64,000 nt of DNA from Flemingiibacterium sp045579745 (lineage in GTDB: Bacteria; Bacillota; Clostridia; Oscillospirales; CAG-272), in contig JAZNMQ010000070.1 of NCBI GenBank assembly GCA_045579745.1, positions 1 to 64,000 of the forward strand, read 5' to 3'. Below, piece by piece: positions 17,355 to 26,100 of the stretch. Under the pieces are notes generated by a model. The model saw nothing but the letters and a program-made list of their open reading frames with translations. It did no database searches and had not been told where the DNA came from. A program made the translations under genes and the position numbers. The first letter of the stretch is position 1; each line of letters opens with the position of its first letter.

Positions 17355-17383
17355 GTGACAAACGCATTTTTTTCTGATATAAT
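17355..17383 (+). promoter_or_regulatory. Promoter of the DUF853 ATPase gene
   Basis: GTGACA (17355-17360), 17 bases, TATAAT (17378-17383), 49 bases before the start codon. Confidence 0.55.
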
Positions 17384-17431
17384 GTAGTTAATGTAATAAT
17401 ATGCTTGTACATTAGGTATGGAGGAGCAAGT

Positions 17432-18910
17432 ATGTATCAAAAGGATATCCACAAAATATGGCTTGCCACATCGGATGAGCGCGTATATCTCGAGCCGTCG
17501 ATGGCAAATCGCCACGGACTTATCGCAGGCGCGACCGGAACCGGTAAGACGGTTACGCTCAAGGTTCTCGCGGAATCGTTTTCCGATATGGGAGTTCCGG
17601 TGTTCGTTGCCGACATAAAGGGCGACCTTTCGGGAATGTGCCAAAAGGGCTCGGAAAACAAACACATTCGCCGCAGTATTGATACGATGGGAATTACGGG
17701 CTTTGACTATTGCACCTATCCCGTACAGTTTTGGGATGTTTACGGCAAGCAGGGGATTCCCGTGCGTACCTCGATTTCGGAAATGGGCCCCGAGCTTTTG
17801 GCAAGACTGCTCGGACTTAATGAAACTCAGACGGGAATACTTCGCATAGTTTTCAGAGTTGCCGATGACAAGGAGCTGCTGCTGATTGACTTAAAGGACC
17901 TTCGCGCGATGGTTCGTTTCGTTGGAGATAACGCCAAGGAATATAAGATGACATACGGTAATATCTCGCCCCAATCGATAGGAGCTATTCAGCGCGCACT
18001 ATTAGCGCTCGAGGACTCCGACGGAGAGCTGTTTTTCGGCGAGCCGACACTTGAGCTTGATGACTGGATGAGGTCTGCAGGCGACGGAAGAGGCTACATG
18101 AATATTCTCGAATGCTCGGCGCTTTTTAAACAGCCGCTGCTATACAGCACATTTCTTCTGTGGATGCTTTCGGAAATTTACGAAATGCTTCCGGAAGCGG
18201 GTGACCTCGAAAAGCCGAAATTCGCGTTTTTCTTTGACGAAGCGCATCTTCTTTTCAAGGATGCTCCTGCGGCTTTGATCGAGAAGATTGAGCAGGTCGT
18301 TCGTCTTATTCGCTCAAAGGGCGTCAGCGTGTGGTTTATTACTCAGAACCCGACGGATATTCCCGACAGTGTTCTCTCTCAAATAGGAAACCGCGTTCAG
18401 CACGCGCTTCGTGCATACACTCCGAATGACCAAAAGGCGCTGAATGCGGCGGCAAAATCATTCAGAGCTAATCCGAAATTTGACACGGCAGAGGCAATTC
18501 AGGCTCTCGCTGTCGGAGAAGCTCTCGTTTCTGTACTCGACGCAGATGGAATCCCGACTATTGTTGAAAGAGCAAATATTCTTCCGCCAAGGAGCAGTAT
18601 GAACGCGGTTGATCCGATCATGCTTCAAAGCGTTATTCTCGCAAGCGAGCTTCGCGACAAATATGTTAAAGAGGATGACCGCGAATCAGCGTTTGAGCTT
18701 TTGACAGAGGAGCAGGAAAAGCAGGAAAAGGCTGCGGCTGAGGCTAAGGAAAAAGCGGAAAAGGAGAAAGAAAAAGCCGCAAAAGCCAAAGCAAAAACAC
18801 GCAAAAAAACCACACTGATCGAACGTACCATCAATAGCACAGCACATTCCATAGGTCGTGAGATCGGCAAAAAAATTGTTCGCGGAATTTTCGACACATT
18901 CTTTAAATAA
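17432..18910 (+). CDS. HerA-like P-loop ATPase, DUF853 family
   Basis: The 492-residue protein belongs to the HerA/FtsK superfamily. Walker A is at Gly33-Thr40 (GATGTGKT). The Walker B strand ends in Asp269-Glu270 (FFFDEAHLL). An arginine-finger-like segment near IGNRVQHALRAYTP follows. The C-terminus (about 425-470) is an Ala/Lys/Glu-rich coiled coil, then a short basic end. Relatives are uncharacterised but resemble hexameric DNA-translocating ATPases. No nurA or mre11 partner is next to it, so a role in end resection is not supported here. The start at 17432 has GGAGG upstream at 17420-17424. An esterase gene follows after 31 bases and may be co-transcribed. Confidence 0.88.
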   Translation: MYQKDIHKIWLATSDERVYLEPSMANRHGLIAGATGTGKTVTLKVLAESFSDMGVPVFVADIKGDLSGMCQKGSENKHIRRSIDTMGITGFDYCTYPVQFWDVYGKQGIPVRTSISEMGPELLARLLGLNETQTGILRIVFRVADDKELLLIDLKDLRAMVRFVGDNAKEYKMTYGNISPQSIGAIQRALLALEDSDGELFFGEPTLELDDWMRSAGDGRGYMNILECSALFKQPLLYSTFLLWMLSEIYEMLPEAGDLEKPKFAFFFDEAHLLFKDAPAALIEKIEQVVRLIRSKGVSVWFITQNPTDIPDSVLSQIGNRVQHALRAYTPNDQKALNAAAKSFRANPKFDTAEAIQALAVGEALVSVLDADGIPTIVERANILPPRSSMNAVDPIMLQSVILASELRDKYVKEDDRESAFELLTEEQEKQEKAAAEAKEKAEKEKEKAAKAKAKTRKKTTLIERTINSTAHSIGREIGKKIVRGIFDTFFK

Positions 18911-18941
18911 TCTGAAATCTTAATTTTAGGAGGTGTTTGTC

Positions 18942-19715
18942 ATGGCATTTTTACAGGTCCAATTTTTCAGTAAGGCATTGGTCGTAGCATCCACAGTCAA
19001 TGTTATTCTTCCCGAGATTGATCAGGGGGTGGGAGTTACGGCTTCCAAGGAGGAGAAGCTTCCAAAGGTGCTCTATCTGCTCCACGGCTACAGCGATGAC
19101 CATTCGATCTGGATGCGCCGTACAAGCGTTGAGCGGTATGCGGCTGAGCATAATTTAGCGGTCATAATGCCGGCTGTAAACCACAGCTATTATTGCAATG
19201 AGCCGATGGGAGAGCGTTATTGGGATTACATAGCCGATGAGCTTCCGCAGACGATGCACAGATTCTTCAGACTTTCAAACGACCCCAAGGATACCTTTGT
19301 TGCCGGACTTTCGATGGGCGGCTACGGTGCGATGAAATTGGCTCTGACCTATCCCGAACGCTTCAGTGCGGCAGGATGCTTCTCAGGCGCGCTTGATGCC
19401 GCTCCGATTGGTGAGGTTAACGAAAGGGTGAAGGAACGCAAAGAAAAGACCTTCGGCCCCATCGACAAAATAGCAGGCTCGGAAAACGATCTTTACTATT
19501 TAATGAAAAAGAATGAGGACGCTCCCTCAAAGCCTCGGCTTTATGTTTCGTGCGGAACGGGCGATTATTTGTACGACTCGTTTTTGAGATTTGTTCCCGA
19601 GGTAAGGGCACACGGATGGGATGTTTCCACATATGAAAAGCCCGATGAAACTCACAATTGGCGTTTTTGGGATGAGGAGATCGAAAAGTTTATTCCGTTC
19701 GCACTCAAAGGTTGA
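18942..19715 (+). CDS. Esterase family hydrolase (FrmB/tributyrin-esterase-like)
   Basis: The 257-residue alpha/beta hydrolase resembles EstA/tributyrin esterase, S-formylglutathione hydrolase and other Esterase_D-type proteins. The nucleophile is Ser124 in GLSMGG and the catalytic His is probably His238 in DETHNW. An early LLHGYSDDHSIWMRR supplies the oxyanion region. No signal peptide is visible, so it is cytoplasmic. The start MAFLQVQFFS at 18942 follows AGGAGGTG directly. In gut Clostridia such enzymes often remove acyl groups from sugars, and the GH4 glycosidase downstream fits that, but the substrate is not known. Confidence 0.85.
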   Translation: MAFLQVQFFSKALVVASTVNVILPEIDQGVGVTASKEEKLPKVLYLLHGYSDDHSIWMRRTSVERYAAEHNLAVIMPAVNHSYYCNEPMGERYWDYIADELPQTMHRFFRLSNDPKDTFVAGLSMGGYGAMKLALTYPERFSAAGCFSGALDAAPIGEVNERVKERKEKTFGPIDKIAGSENDLYYLMKKNEDAPSKPRLYVSCGTGDYLYDSFLRFVPEVRAHGWDVSTYEKPDETHNWRFWDEEIEKFIPFALKG

Positions 19716-19746
19716 AATTTGGCTAATCAATAGCAAAATCAGTCCA

Positions 19747-19775
19747 TTGACAAGGCGGATTTAATGTGATAATAT
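19747..19775 (+). promoter_or_regulatory. Promoter of the GH4 gene
   Basis: TTGACA (19747-19752), 17 bases, TAATAT (19770-19775), 46 bases before the chosen ATG. Confidence 0.6.
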
Positions 19776-19821
19776 TAGTTTGAGCAATATCAAAAATCTA
19801 TTAATGAATAGGAGAAACGTT

Positions 19822-21159
19822 ATGATTAAGATTACATTTGTCGGTGCCGGAAGTACGGTTTTTGCCAAGAACGTTTTGGGAGATGTAATGTGCACACCTT
19901 CCCTTTTGGACAGTGAGATTGCACTGTACGACATTGACGCAGAACGTCTTGAAGAATCATACATAATGCTCACAGCACTCAATAATAATTTGAATAAGGG
20001 TGCGGCTACAATCAAGAAGTATCTCGGCGTTGAAGAGCGCAAGGAAGCTCTTGCAGGTGCAAGATTCGTTGTAAACGCTATTCAGGTCGGCGGATATGAG
20101 CCCTGCACGGTTACAGACTTTGAGGTTCCGAAAAAATACGGCCTTCGTCAGACAATCGGTGATACCCTCGGAATCGGCGGTATTTTCCGCGCACTTCGTA
20201 CTATCCCTGTGCTTGAGGGTATTGCAAAGGATATGGAGGAGGTTTGCCCTGACGCATGGTTCCTCAACTATACAAACCCGATGGCAATGCTCGCCGGATA
20301 TATGCAGAGATTCACTAAAATAAAGACTATCGGTCTTTGCCACAGCGTTCAGTCATGCGCACCCGGTATTCTCCGTGCACTTAAGATGGAGGAATATGTT
20401 GATAATCATACCGCGCTTATCGCAGGAATCAATCATATGGCATGGCTTCTCGATATTCGCGACTTAAACGGCAACGATTTGTATCCCGAAATTCGCGATC
20501 GTGCATTCGCAAAGAATCTGAACGAAAAGCATGGAGATATGGTTCGCTATGAGTATATTCGCCGTCTTGGCTATTACTGCACCGAATCTAGCGAGCATAA
20601 TGCTGAATATAATCCTTTCTTCATTAAGTCGAAGTATCCCGAGCTTATTGACAAGTTCAATATTCCGCTTGACGAATATCCCCGCCGCTGCGTAAATCAG
20701 ATCGCAGGCTGGAAGAATCAGAAAAAGGAGCTTGTCGAGGATAGCAGCAAGCTCACACATTACCGTACACATGAGTACGCTTCCTACATCATGGAGGCTA
20801 TGGTCACCAACAAGCCCATTACTATCGGCGGAAACGTAATCAACAATGGACTTATCGACAATCTTCCTGCTGAAGCTTGCGTTGAGGTTCCGTGCCTTGT
20901 TAACGCTCAGGGCGTTCAGCCCTGCCATGTAGGCAAGCTTCCCACACAGCTTGCGGCAATGAATATGTCCAACATCAATGCTCAGCTTTTGACCATCGAG
21001 GCTGCTGTTACAAAATCAAAGGCGAAGATCTATCAGGCGGCAATGATGGAGCCTCATACTGCGGCAGAGCTTTCTATCGACGATATCTGCGCATTGTGCG
21101 ATGACCTCATTGCGGCTCACGGCGATTGGCTTCCCGAGTACATCAACGATGTAAGATAA
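19822..21159 (+). CDS. GH4-family glycosidase, probable alpha-galactosidase (MelA-like)
   Basis: The 445-residue NAD- and metal-dependent enzyme uses the redox elimination mechanism of family GH4. The Rossmann start ITFVGAGSTVFAKN binds NAD. Cys173-His174 (GLCHSV) and His205 (GINHMAW) are the expected metal ligands. The CHSV and INHM forms are those of alpha-galactosidases and relatives, not of the 6-phospho-beta-glucosidases. No signal peptide, so it works on imported sugar such as melibiose. Alpha-glucuronidase or galacturonidase activity remains possible. The start at 19822 follows TAGGAGA (19809-19815). It has its own promoter and terminator. Confidence 0.9.
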   Translation: MIKITFVGAGSTVFAKNVLGDVMCTPSLLDSEIALYDIDAERLEESYIMLTALNNNLNKGAATIKKYLGVEERKEALAGARFVVNAIQVGGYEPCTVTDFEVPKKYGLRQTIGDTLGIGGIFRALRTIPVLEGIAKDMEEVCPDAWFLNYTNPMAMLAGYMQRFTKIKTIGLCHSVQSCAPGILRALKMEEYVDNHTALIAGINHMAWLLDIRDLNGNDLYPEIRDRAFAKNLNEKHGDMVRYEYIRRLGYYCTESSEHNAEYNPFFIKSKYPELIDKFNIPLDEYPRRCVNQIAGWKNQKKELVEDSSKLTHYRTHEYASYIMEAMVTNKPITIGGNVINNGLIDNLPAEACVEVPCLVNAQGVQPCHVGKLPTQLAAMNMSNINAQLLTIEAAVTKSKAKIYQAAMMEPHTAAELSIDDICALCDDLIAAHGDWLPEYINDVR

Positions 21160-21178
21160 TTGTATAACAAATTATATG

Positions 21179-21216
21179 GCGAGATGTGCATGTTTTTTGC
21201 ACATCTCGCTTTTTTG
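21179..21216 (+). terminator. Strong intrinsic terminator after the GH4 gene
   Basis: A 12-bp perfect stem, GCGAGATGTGCA (21179-21190) with TGCACATCTCGC (21198-21209), then a run of T. Confidence 0.92.
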
Positions 21217-21260
21217 TATAATTTGCGGTTAATAAAAGTCGATTTTATTAACCAAACCAC

Positions 21261-21289
21261 TTGATTTGTTAATAAAAAAGCGATATAAT
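21261..21289 (+). promoter_or_regulatory. Promoter of the galU operon
   Basis: TTGATT (21261-21266), 17 bases, TATAAT (21284-21289), with a second TATAAT-like box two bases further on. The leader to galU is about 95 bases. Confidence 0.6.
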
Positions 21290-21388
21290 ATATAATGCAT
21301 AGGTATTTTCTCTGCCGATTCTGTGATGTGATTCAGGATCAGACGGAATTATATATTATTTTAGATTAAATTAAGGAAAGAATTGAAT

Positions 21389-22261
21389 ATGGCCAAGATA
21401 AAAAAAGCGGTCATTCCTGCCGCAGGGCTTGGAACACGCATGCTGCCGATATCAAAATCGGTTCCAAAGGAAATGCTTCCAATCGTTGATAGACCTGCAA
21501 TATCCTTCCTTGTTGAAGAAGCGGCGGCAGCGGGGGCTGAAGATATACTGATAATAACGGGCAGAGGTAAGGATGCTATCGAAAATTATTTCGATTATTC
21601 TGTCGAGTATGAGCAAAAGCTGAGCTCATCCGGCAAGACCGAGCTGATTGACCAAATGCGTCATATTTGCTCGCTTGCAAATGTCTATTTTGTGCGTCAA
21701 AAGGAAACTCGCGGACTTGGTCACGCTGTTCTGACGGCAAAGAATTTTATCGGCAATGAGCCTTTCTACATCCTTTACGGTGACGATGTTATTCTATCCG
21801 AAACTCCTGTTTGCGCTCAGCTTAACGAAGCGTACAACAAATACGGTAAGGCGTGCTGCGCTGTAAAGCCCGTTCCGTGGGAGCTTGTTTACAAATATTG
21901 CTCGCTTAAAGCCGAGGCTAATCCGGACAACACATACGCTATCTCTGATATGATAGAAAAGCCAAAGCCTGAGCAGGTTTATTCTAACCTTTCAATCCTC
22001 GGACGAGTGCTGATGACGCCGGATGTTTTCGAAATTCTTGAGCGCACCGAGCCGGGCGCGGGCGGTGAGATTCAGCTCACTGACGCAATGGCTGAAATGG
22101 CTCGAAACGTCGGAATGACGGCGGTCGATTTCGAGGGCGAAAGATTCGATTTCGGCTCTAAGCTCGGATTCTTGACTGCGAATGTAAAAGAGGGGATCAA
22201 GCATCCCGAGATCGGCGAGGACTTCAAACGCTTTTTGATTGATTTTGTTAAGACACTTTAA
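21389..22261 (+). CDS. galU: UTP--glucose-1-phosphate uridylyltransferase
   Basis: It makes UDP-glucose from UTP and glucose-1-phosphate for cell-envelope sugars. The 290-residue protein has the nucleotidyltransferase start AVIPAAGLGTRMLP, the FYILYGDDV metal-site strand, and EIQLTDAMAEM near the C-terminal part. The ATG at 21389 is chosen, with AAGGAAAG at 21373-21380; a TTG two codons earlier is in frame. It begins a run of closely spaced genes: galU, comEB, a phosphatase, rimI, tsaD. Confidence 0.96.
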   Translation: MAKIKKAVIPAAGLGTRMLPISKSVPKEMLPIVDRPAISFLVEEAAAAGAEDILIITGRGKDAIENYFDYSVEYEQKLSSSGKTELIDQMRHICSLANVYFVRQKETRGLGHAVLTAKNFIGNEPFYILYGDDVILSETPVCAQLNEAYNKYGKACCAVKPVPWELVYKYCSLKAEANPDNTYAISDMIEKPKPEQVYSNLSILGRVLMTPDVFEILERTEPGAGGEIQLTDAMAEMARNVGMTAVDFEGERFDFGSKLGFLTANVKEGIKHPEIGEDFKRFLIDFVKTL

Positions 22262-22276
22262 TAGGAGGAGCATTTT

Positions 22277-22765
22277 ATGCAGAGAGTATCAAAACATATC
22301 TACTATCTCGACATTGCACAAACTGTCGCAGAGAGAAGCACATGCCTCAGAAAAAAATACGGCGCGATAATAGTTAAAAACGATACCATCATTTCGACGG
22401 GCTATAACGGTGCTCCGCGCGGCCGCAAGAATTGCACAGACCTCGGTGTTTGTATGAGAGATAAGCTGAATATACCCCGCGGCGAGAGATACGAGATGTG
22501 CCGTTCGGTGCATTCCGAGGCGAATGCAATAATTGCCGCTCCGAGAGATCAAATGCTCGGCTCGACGCTCTATATGGCAGGAATCGATTCCAAGACGGGC
22601 GAGCTCGTCTGCGATGCATGCTCCTGCATGATGTGCAAGCGAATGATAATCAATGCCGGAATTGATAAGGTGGTTATCCGTACCGGAAAGGACACCTTTA
22701 ATACTATAGATGTTCAAAGCTGGATTGATGACGACGACAGCTTGTCAGGACAGTTCGGCTATTGA
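22277..22765 (+). CDS. comEB: Deoxycytidylate deaminase (ComE operon protein 2-like)
   Basis: It deaminates dCMP to dUMP for thymidylate synthesis. The 162-residue protein has the zinc deaminase signature: His79-x-Glu81 (HSEANAI) and Cys117-x2-Cys120 (CSCMMC, with Ser where most members have Pro). NGAPRG, of the substrate loop, is present near residue 44. TAGGAGGAG lies upstream of the ATG. It starts 15 bases after galU, so it is in the same operon. No competence genes are nearby, so the role here is nucleotide metabolism. Confidence 0.93.
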   Translation: MQRVSKHIYYLDIAQTVAERSTCLRKKYGAIIVKNDTIISTGYNGAPRGRKNCTDLGVCMRDKLNIPRGERYEMCRSVHSEANAIIAAPRDQMLGSTLYMAGIDSKTGELVCDACSCMMCKRMIINAGIDKVVIRTGKDTFNTIDVQSWIDDDDSLSGQFGY

Positions 22766-22824
22766 TTTGCGACACAATGACACAGATAATGACATCACCC
22801 GTAGAGTCTATGCTTGATGGAATA

Positions 22825-23262
22825 ATGCCTCGTCTTATTTGCTTTGTTTGTACGGGCAATACATGCAGAAGTCCGATGGCTGCTGCAGTATTCAACATGC
22901 TCGCTGAGAAAAACGATTTGCCGCTTCGCGCAATTTCGGCAGGGCTGTATGTTTCTGAGCTTTCAATTTCCGATAACGCGGTAAGAGCACTCGAGATTGC
23001 AGGAGTTGAATCTACTCCCACAAACAATTACCGCGAGCACATTGCATGTAATATTAACGAAGCTATCGTTAGTGAATGCGAGCGCATTATCGGAATATCG
23101 TCGGCGCATGCGATGGAGCTTATTTCACGCTTTCCAAGGCATGCAAATAAAATCAGCGCGATGCCATACGACATTTCTGACCCGTATGGAGGCGATATCG
23201 AACGGTATGGACGCTGTCTTGATGAGATAACAAAGGCGATCTCGGAGGAGTTTTTTAAATGA
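22825..23262 (+). CDS. Low-molecular-weight protein tyrosine phosphatase family protein
   Basis: Residues 9-15 form the P-loop CTGNTCR with the CX5R catalytic motif, and DPYGGD near the end contains the general-acid Asp. Members remove phosphate from tyrosine or arginine residues (YwlE, Wzb types). The start is uncertain: the frame is open back to TTG 22762, but no start in this region has a good ribosome binding site. ATG 22825 gives the family's normal four to eight residues before the first strand and a length of 145. It overlaps rimI at ATGA (23259-23262), a sign of translational coupling. Confidence 0.88.
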   Translation: MPRLICFVCTGNTCRSPMAAAVFNMLAEKNDLPLRAISAGLYVSELSISDNAVRALEIAGVESTPTNNYREHIACNINEAIVSECERIIGISSAHAMELISRFPRHANKISAMPYDISDPYGGDIERYGRCLDEITKAISEEFFK

Positions 23263-23699
23263 TCATCCGAAGTGCGTCCGAGGAAGATATAAAATCCTTG
23301 TGTGAGCTTGAAGCCGAATGCTTTTCCATGCCGTGGACGGAGAGCGGATTTAAGGATTTTTTCGCAAATGAGTACTCTCGCTGCTTCGTGGCAGAGGATG
23401 AGGGCAAGCTTTGCGGATATGTCGGAATGTATCTTATATCGGGAGAGGCTGAAATTACAAACCTCGCGGTATTTAACGCATTTCGCAGACGAGGTATCGG
23501 CGGATTGCTTATTGAAGCGGTATGCTCAGAATGCGGTGTTGAGAGGGTACTGCTTGATGTGCGCGAGTCTAATACAGCGGCGAGAAAATTATATGAAAAA
23601 CATGGCTTTCAGATTGACGGAAAAAGGCGAGGCTTTTATTCAAAGCCACGCGAGGACGCCATACTGATGAGTCTTGATATATCAAAAAGGATCAGATAA
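23259..23699 (+). CDS. rimI: Ribosomal protein alanine N-acetyltransferase
   Basis: The 146-residue GNAT acetyltransferase matches RimI: the start IRSASEEDIKSLCELEAECF, the acetyl-CoA loop RRRGIGGLLIEAV and the RESNTAARKLYEKHGF motif. RimI acetylates the N-terminus of ribosomal protein S18. In bacteria it is commonly next to tsaD or tsaB, as here. Start and stop overlap both neighbours by a few bases (ATGA with the phosphatase, TAATG with tsaD). Confidence 0.92.
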   Translation: MIIRSASEEDIKSLCELEAECFSMPWTESGFKDFFANEYSRCFVAEDEGKLCGYVGMYLISGEAEITNLAVFNAFRRRGIGGLLIEAVCSECGVERVLLDVRESNTAARKLYEKHGFQIDGKRRGFYSKPREDAILMSLDISKRIR

Positions 23700-24703
23700 T
23701 GCTTATACTTGCTTTTGAGAGCTCGTGTGATGAAACCTCTGCATCTGTCTGCGAATTTGACGGAAGGGTGCCCATCATACGTTCTAACATAATTGCTTCA
23801 CAAATCGAAACGCACAAGCTTTATGGCGGAGTAGTGCCCGAGATTGCAAGCCGCGCGCATTGCGATGCGATATCTGCGATAACCTATGAAGCACTTGATA
23901 AGGCAGGCGTCGGTCTTGATAAGATTGATGCGATCGCTGTGACAGCCATGCCGGGCTTGATAGGAGCACTGCTTGTTGGTGTAAATTTCGCAAAGTCATT
24001 GGCACTTGCAAACGGCAAGCCGCTTGTGCCCGTAAATCATATAAAAGGGCATGTTGCGGCGAACTATTTTGACCATCCCGAGCTTGAACCACCGTTTCTT
24101 GCGTTGGTTGCGTCGGGTGGACATACCTCACTCATAAAATTCACAAGCTATACCGAATTTGAAACGATCGGACGCACTCGCGACGACGCAATCGGCGAGG
24201 CGTTTGACAAGGTTGGCCGCGTTATGGGTCTTACTTATCCCGGCGGCGCGGAAATGGACCGCTTGGCTTCAATCGGAAATCCAAACGCAGTAAAATTCCC
24301 GTCGGCGGCAGTTGTCGGTGACAATCTCGATTTTTCCTTTAGTGGGCTCAAAACCGCTGTGATAAACCATCTGCATACGCTTGAACAAAAGGGTGAAGCG
24401 TATGTCAAGGAGGATATTGCCGCATCGTTTACTAAAGCGGTCGTTTCCTCGGTACTTAAGAAATTAGAAATGGCACTCGACAAAACGGGGCTTGACAGAT
24501 TCGTGCTTGCAGGCGGTGTTGCCGCCAATTCGCATCTGCGCTCGGCATTAGAGGAATTTTGCATCAAACGCGGAGTTAAATTCTGTATGCCTGCTCGCGC
24601 ACTGTGCGGAGATAATGCGGCAATGATAGCCGCTCAGGCGTATCATGAATATCTTGCGGGTGTCAGAGCCGACTCGTCCTTAAATGCAAGGGCGACAAAT
24701 TAG
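23699..24703 (+). CDS. tsaD: tRNA threonylcarbamoyladenosine transferase subunit TsaD
   Basis: The 334-residue ASKHA-fold protein forms the t6A37 modification on ANN-decoding tRNAs together with TsaB and TsaE. Metal-binding His114 and His118 are in NHIKGH, and the early signature ESSCDETSAS is intact. The C-terminal CGDNAAMIAAQAY is standard. tsaB and tsaE are not in this operon and must be elsewhere. It ends the galU-to-tsaD gene run. Confidence 0.97.
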   Translation: MLILAFESSCDETSASVCEFDGRVPIIRSNIIASQIETHKLYGGVVPEIASRAHCDAISAITYEALDKAGVGLDKIDAIAVTAMPGLIGALLVGVNFAKSLALANGKPLVPVNHIKGHVAANYFDHPELEPPFLALVASGGHTSLIKFTSYTEFETIGRTRDDAIGEAFDKVGRVMGLTYPGGAEMDRLASIGNPNAVKFPSAAVVGDNLDFSFSGLKTAVINHLHTLEQKGEAYVKEDIAASFTKAVVSSVLKKLEMALDKTGLDRFVLAGGVAANSHLRSALEEFCIKRGVKFCMPARALCGDNAAMIAAQAYHEYLAGVRADSSLNARATN

Positions 24704-24900
24704 ACTGTGGAAAAGCGGAGTCGTTTTCCACAACTTGTTGAAAAACTCTTCCAAAAACCCGTCAAATTCAGTAGTCAAATAGTATTTATGGCATAAAAGC
24801 ATGGCTGTTTCGGTAGAATGATGCCGAATGGCTGTGGAAAACTCAGTTGATAATGTGGCAATCACTTAATCATAAAATTTTTAAAATGGAGAAATGAACA
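24704..24900. other. Intergenic region with three TTTTCCACA-type motifs
   Basis: TGTGGAAAA occurs at 24706-24714 and 24833-24841, and its complement TTTTCCACA at 24724-24732. The first two face each other and could form a hairpin with a 9-base stem and loop just after tsaD. There is no T-run, so termination would be weak. The motif differs by one base from the DnaA box TTATCCACA. Confidence 0.4.
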
Positions 24901-26073
24901 ATGAACAATTACGAATCAAACATTAAAAACGCCCTCGAAAAGTTTGAGAAGGTTCTTCGCGGACAGCTTGAGCGTGTTGAAGAGATAAACGCGGCTAAGG
25001 ATTTTGTGGACTATACCACGCTCCCCGTTTTGACGATAGGAATCTGCGGCGGTGACGGAATCGGTCCGATTATTACTAAGGCGGCTCAGGATGTTCTTGA
25101 GTATCTGCTTGCAGATGAAGTTAAGGCAGGAAAAGTCGTATTCAAGGTGATTGATGGCTTGACTATCGAAAATCGTGCGGCTTGCAATAAGGCTATCCCG
25201 GACGATGTTATGGAGGAGCTCTACAAGTGCGATGTTATTTTGAAGGGCCCGACAACCACACCTCGTGCAGGCGATCCATGGCCGAACATCGAGTCTGCAA
25301 ATGTTGCAATGCGCAAAAATCTCGACCTTTTTGCAAATGTAAGACCTGTCAAGGTTCCCGATAAGGGCATAGATTGGACATTCTTCCGCGAGAACACAGA
25401 GGGAAGCTATGCTGTCGGCTCGCAGGGTGTTAATGTTACAGACGACCTTGCGGTTGACTTCTGCGTTACAACTACTGAGGGCACAAACCGCATTGCGCGC
25501 CTTGCCTTCGAATACGCTCGCAAGAATAAGAAGAACCGCGTTTCTATCGTTACAAAGGCTAACATTATCAAAACTACCGACGGTAAATTCCTCCGCATTT
25601 GTGAGGAGATTGCCAAGGAATACCCCGAAATCAGCTCCGACGAGTGGTTTATTGATATCATGACTGCGAAGCTTGTTGACGAAAAGCGCCGCACAGATTT
25701 CAAGGTATTCGTTCTTCCCAACCTTTACGGCGATATCATCACCGACGAAGCTGCAGAGTTCCAGGGCGGCGTAGGTACAGCAGGCTCTGCTAACATCGGT
25801 AAGAAATATGCAATGTTCGAGGCTATTCACGGCTCCGCTCCGCGTATGATCAAGGAAGGCCGCGGAAAATATGCTGATCCTTGCTCTATGCTCAGAGCAA
25901 CCGTTCTTCTTCTTTCGCATGTCGGCAGACAGGCTGAGGCTGACAAGCTTGAGCGCGCACTCGACTTCTGCATGTTCGAGGATAAGAAATTTGTTATTAC
26001 CGGTCGCGATACGGGTGCAACATGCGACGAATTCGCGGCGTATGTAATGGATGCAATTAGAGCTCAAAAATAA
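24901..26073 (+). CDS. icd: Isocitrate/isopropylmalate dehydrogenase family enzyme, probable isocitrate dehydrogenase
   Basis: The 390-residue beta-decarboxylating dehydrogenase oxidises isocitrate to 2-oxoglutarate, supplying glutamate. The signature residues are present: CGGDGIGPII at the start, the substrate-site region ESANVAMRKNLDLFANVRP, FRENTEGSY, and YGDIITDEAAEFQGGVGTAGSANIG for metal binding. The phosphorylatable-Ser region of IDH, rather than the leuB pattern, seems present, but isopropylmalate activity cannot be excluded by eye. The protein begins with a charged N-terminal stretch of about 40 residues. GGAG precedes the ATG. rex follows 27 bases later. Confidence 0.88.
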   Translation: MNNYESNIKNALEKFEKVLRGQLERVEEINAAKDFVDYTTLPVLTIGICGGDGIGPIITKAAQDVLEYLLADEVKAGKVVFKVIDGLTIENRAACNKAIPDDVMEELYKCDVILKGPTTTPRAGDPWPNIESANVAMRKNLDLFANVRPVKVPDKGIDWTFFRENTEGSYAVGSQGVNVTDDLAVDFCVTTTEGTNRIARLAFEYARKNKKNRVSIVTKANIIKTTDGKFLRICEEIAKEYPEISSDEWFIDIMTAKLVDEKRRTDFKVFVLPNLYGDIITDEAAEFQGGVGTAGSANIGKKYAMFEAIHGSAPRMIKEGRGKYADPCSMLRATVLLLSHVGRQAEADKLERALDFCMFEDKKFVITGRDTGATCDEFAAYVMDAIRAQK

Positions 26074-26100
26074 TTCCATTACGAAAGGACGACATAAATC

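Noticed and set aside
24704..24860. Replication origin
   Set aside because: Only three variant boxes, no dnaA or dnaN, no clear unwinding region. Reported only as a low-level observation.
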